From Phototrophicus methaneseepsis (GTDB lineage Bacteria > Chloroflexota > Anaerolineae > Aggregatilineales > Phototrophicaceae): 64,000 nt of DNA. Under the pieces are notes generated by a model. It saw only the letters and a program-made list of their open reading frames with translations, was not told where the DNA came from and ran no database searches. A program made the translations under genes and the position numbers. Location: NCBI RefSeq assembly GCF_015500095.1, contig NZ_CP062983.1, positions 5,394,001-5,458,000 on the forward strand, in the 5' to 3' direction. Positions 62,549 through 64,000 of the stretch are shown here, one piece after another (positions within the stretch are counted from its first letter, which is position 1; every line of letters starts with the position of its first letter).

Positions 62549-63070
62549 TTACGACGATTTTGCAATTGCCTCAATCCAGGGCATGTGCTCATCATAATGG
62601 TGCGCGGTATTGCCCAGGATATAGTGATAAACTGGCGGGCCTTCATTGCTCGTGTAAGGCGCAATATAACGCTCATATGGATTTGCCATGTCTGCATCCG
62701 TCAGCGTGTGCATCGTCTCAATAACGCGTTCATGGGCATCAATGAGCCGTGCGCGGGCATCTGCCGGGTTTAAGTGCCGGTTTTGCCGTGCGATCTCTGC
62801 ATTCATCGCATCTAGATCATGTTCAGCAGCGATCTCTGGTGGTAATCCCATCCTCGACCAGCGATCTTCTCCTTGCAGCAAACCAACGATCCCATCCGCC
62901 CAGACGGCCAGATGTGCAACATGATCACGGATTGTCCATCCCGCCGCATCTGTCGGTGTGACCAATTCCTCATCGGAATATTGATCGAGGAAATCGAGAA
63001 AGCGCGTCAGACCTTCGTCCATTTCCTGCTGCAATTGTCGAATCGTCGGTGCTGGTTGATTCTCTTGCAT
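62549..63070 (-). CDS. DinB/ClbS-DfsB-like four-helix protein (1)
   Basis: 173 residues. The metal-binding histidine pattern is DHVAHLAVWADGI and HHYDEHMPWIEAI, with MDEGLTRFLDFLDQYSDEELV at the start, matching the ClbS/DfsB branch of the DinB superfamily. Members protect against colibactin-type DNA damage or act as thiol-dependent transferases; the role here is unknown. ATG 63070 has AGGAG ten bases upstream. It is a tandem paralog of the next gene; both end on the same strand. Confidence 0.85.
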   Translation of the reverse strand: MQENQPAPTIRQLQQEMDEGLTRFLDFLDQYSDEELVTPTDAAGWTIRDHVAHLAVWADGIVGLLQGEDRWSRMGLPPEIAAEHDLDAMNAEIARQNRHLNPADARARLIDAHERVIETMHTLTDADMANPYERYIAPYTSNEGPPVYHYILGNTAHHYDEHMPWIEAIAKSS

Positions 63071-63129
63071 CAATCACTCTCTCCTATTTTAGTGCCCGTT
63101 TTTAGCGTGTTCATTTAGCCGTACAGATA

Positions 63130-63654
63130 TTATGCTTGCTGCTGAGCAATTGCGATAATCCACGGTGTATGCTCGTCGTAATGCCAGCCTGTTGCTTCCA
63201 ACACAGAAATATAGATAGGGCGGCCTTCCTGTGCGGTAAAAGGCGCGACGAAGCGACCATCAGGCAAGCCCATATCGTCATCCGCCATGCCTTCCAGGTC
63301 TGCAATCACAAGCTTATGGGTATCTATCAGCCATTCGCGCGCTTCTGAGGGAGCCAGGTGACGATGCTGCACGACCATTTCTGCATTCATCACATCGAAA
63401 TCCCAGGTCGCCACGGCCTCCGGCGAAATACCCATCCGCTCCCAACGATCCTGCCGATTGAGCAGCGCATCAACACCATTTGTCCAGGCTGCCAGATGCG
63501 CCACATGATCGCGGATGTTCCAGCCACCAGCATCGGTTGGCGTGAGCATTTGCGCCTCACTATAGCTATCCAGCAGGGTCAGTAAACGAGCTAAGCTCGC
63601 GTCCATTTCTTCACGAATTTGTTCGATGGTGGGTACTGCATCATTATGGCTCAT
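63130..63654 (-). CDS. DinB/ClbS-DfsB-like four-helix protein (2)
   Basis: 174 residues, close paralog of the protein at 62549: EEMDASLARLLTLLDSYSEAQMLTPTDAGGWNIRDHVAHLAAW and GWHYDEHTPWIIAIAQ share the motif order. The histidines expected to bind metal are conserved. It probably arose by tandem duplication. Start ATG 63654; the frame continues to 63735 without domain similarity. No clear ribosome site is visible. Role unknown. Confidence 0.85.
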   Translation of the reverse strand: MSHNDAVPTIEQIREEMDASLARLLTLLDSYSEAQMLTPTDAGGWNIRDHVAHLAAWTNGVDALLNRQDRWERMGISPEAVATWDFDVMNAEMVVQHRHLAPSEAREWLIDTHKLVIADLEGMADDDMGLPDGRFVAPFTAQEGRPIYISVLEATGWHYDEHTPWIIAIAQQQA

Positions 63655-63823
63655 TAAATAATCTCTTGAGTAACCTGAGTTAAAAATAACTTGACTCATT
63701 ATCAGCCATCCAGCTTCATAAAAAAAGAGCATCATACGCAGCTAGAACTTCGCATAAAGCTCAAACATAACCGAATTTTTGTGCTAATATTTTGTGAACT
63801 GACAAACATGAGGAGTATGGGTT

Positions 63824-64000
63824 ATGAACAGCCTCGTTGAAGAAGAACTTCCAGGCAACCAAGACCTGCGCGATCAACTGCTGGACATGCTCTCTGACCA
63901 AGATTTGGCTTACAAGCTGCCGGGGAATAATCCAACTTTAGGCGAATTGTGCGAGGAAATGGGTCAAATCCAGCAGGTTTATGCCCATTCTTTTAAGTCG
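63824..64000 (+). CDS. Possible DinB-like protein, N-terminal fragment
   Basis: The frame starts at ATG 63824, with AGGAG at 63811-63815 eight bases upstream, and runs to the right edge (59 residues). DQLLDMLSDQDLAYKLPG and LGELCEEMGQIQQVYAHSF look like the first two helices of a DinB-superfamily protein. It is divergent from the two ClbS-like genes. The remainder is outside the window, so the call is tentative. Confidence 0.6.
   Translation, partial: MNSLVEEELPGNQDLRDQLLDMLSDQDLAYKLPGNNPTLGELCEEMGQIQQVYAHSFKS

Overview
The window looks like a chromosomal stretch of a free-living member of the Chloroflexota (Anaerolineae-like); this is an inference. Supporting it are moderate base composition, a three-gene cluster (histidine phosphatase / DUF3090 / SCO1664 kinase-like, 15.7-17.8 kb) known mainly from Actinobacteria and Chloroflexi, many secreted or lipid-anchored proteins with Thr/Pro/Glu-rich linkers, and a principal sigma factor with a highly acidic N-terminus. 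I found no rRNA, tRNA, CRISPR array, phage or intact insertion sequence. Genes lie on both strands in short operons, often separated by clear intrinsic terminators. Several promoters match the sigma-70 consensus closely (mutS2, yceD, rhodanese).

Layout: 0-12 kb holds single metabolic and secreted genes: metallo-hydrolase, secreted glycoside-hydrolase-like protein, MscS channel, rhodanese, GNAT, two related exported proteins (one with an Asn/Gly-repeat tail), lipoprotein esterase, PPOX protein, aldo/keto reductase, and a DSD1-type PLP enzyme. 12-21 kb is signalling: methyltransferase, PAS histidine kinase, STAS-like protein, the phosphatase/DUF3090/SCO1664 cluster, a beta-propeller, two single-domain receivers that both lack the conserved lysine, and a TIR-FHA fusion. 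21-31 kb has housekeeping genes (mutS2, htrA, ppa, pterin dehydratase, CitE-like lyase) and a GT39-like membrane protein.

31-39 kb is the most unusual part. A K+-channel-like protein is followed by two MscS channels and then four consecutive small genes forming one divergent paralogous family. The family has a cytosolic DLxANxxGxLSxxQ-type motif, a two-helix membrane hairpin (lost in the third copy), and a C-terminal module ending in a YY..LLSAE-type motif. The first copy overlaps the upstream MscS stop by ATGA, so it is probably translationally coupled. I do not recognise the family. It is my main candidate for an undescribed membrane-stress module. An SH3/M23 peptidase and a UPF0316 protein follow.

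40-64 kb carries a Wzx-like flippase whose promoter -10 box sits inside a perfect inverted repeat, a dual-specificity phosphatase, a YqeK-like HD protein overlapping a Zn-alcohol dehydrogenase, a ScyD/E-like propeller, YceI, asparagine synthetase, an MFS exporter, a ParB-like protein, a MerR-type regulator next to dprA, an AT-richer DUF1801 gene, a beta-lactamase-family hydrolase, a second GT39/DUF2142 protein, OsmC, a 47-residue membrane peptide, a NAL1-like serine protease, yceD, the principal sigma factor (UUG start), and a run of DinB/ClbS-like genes reaching the right edge.
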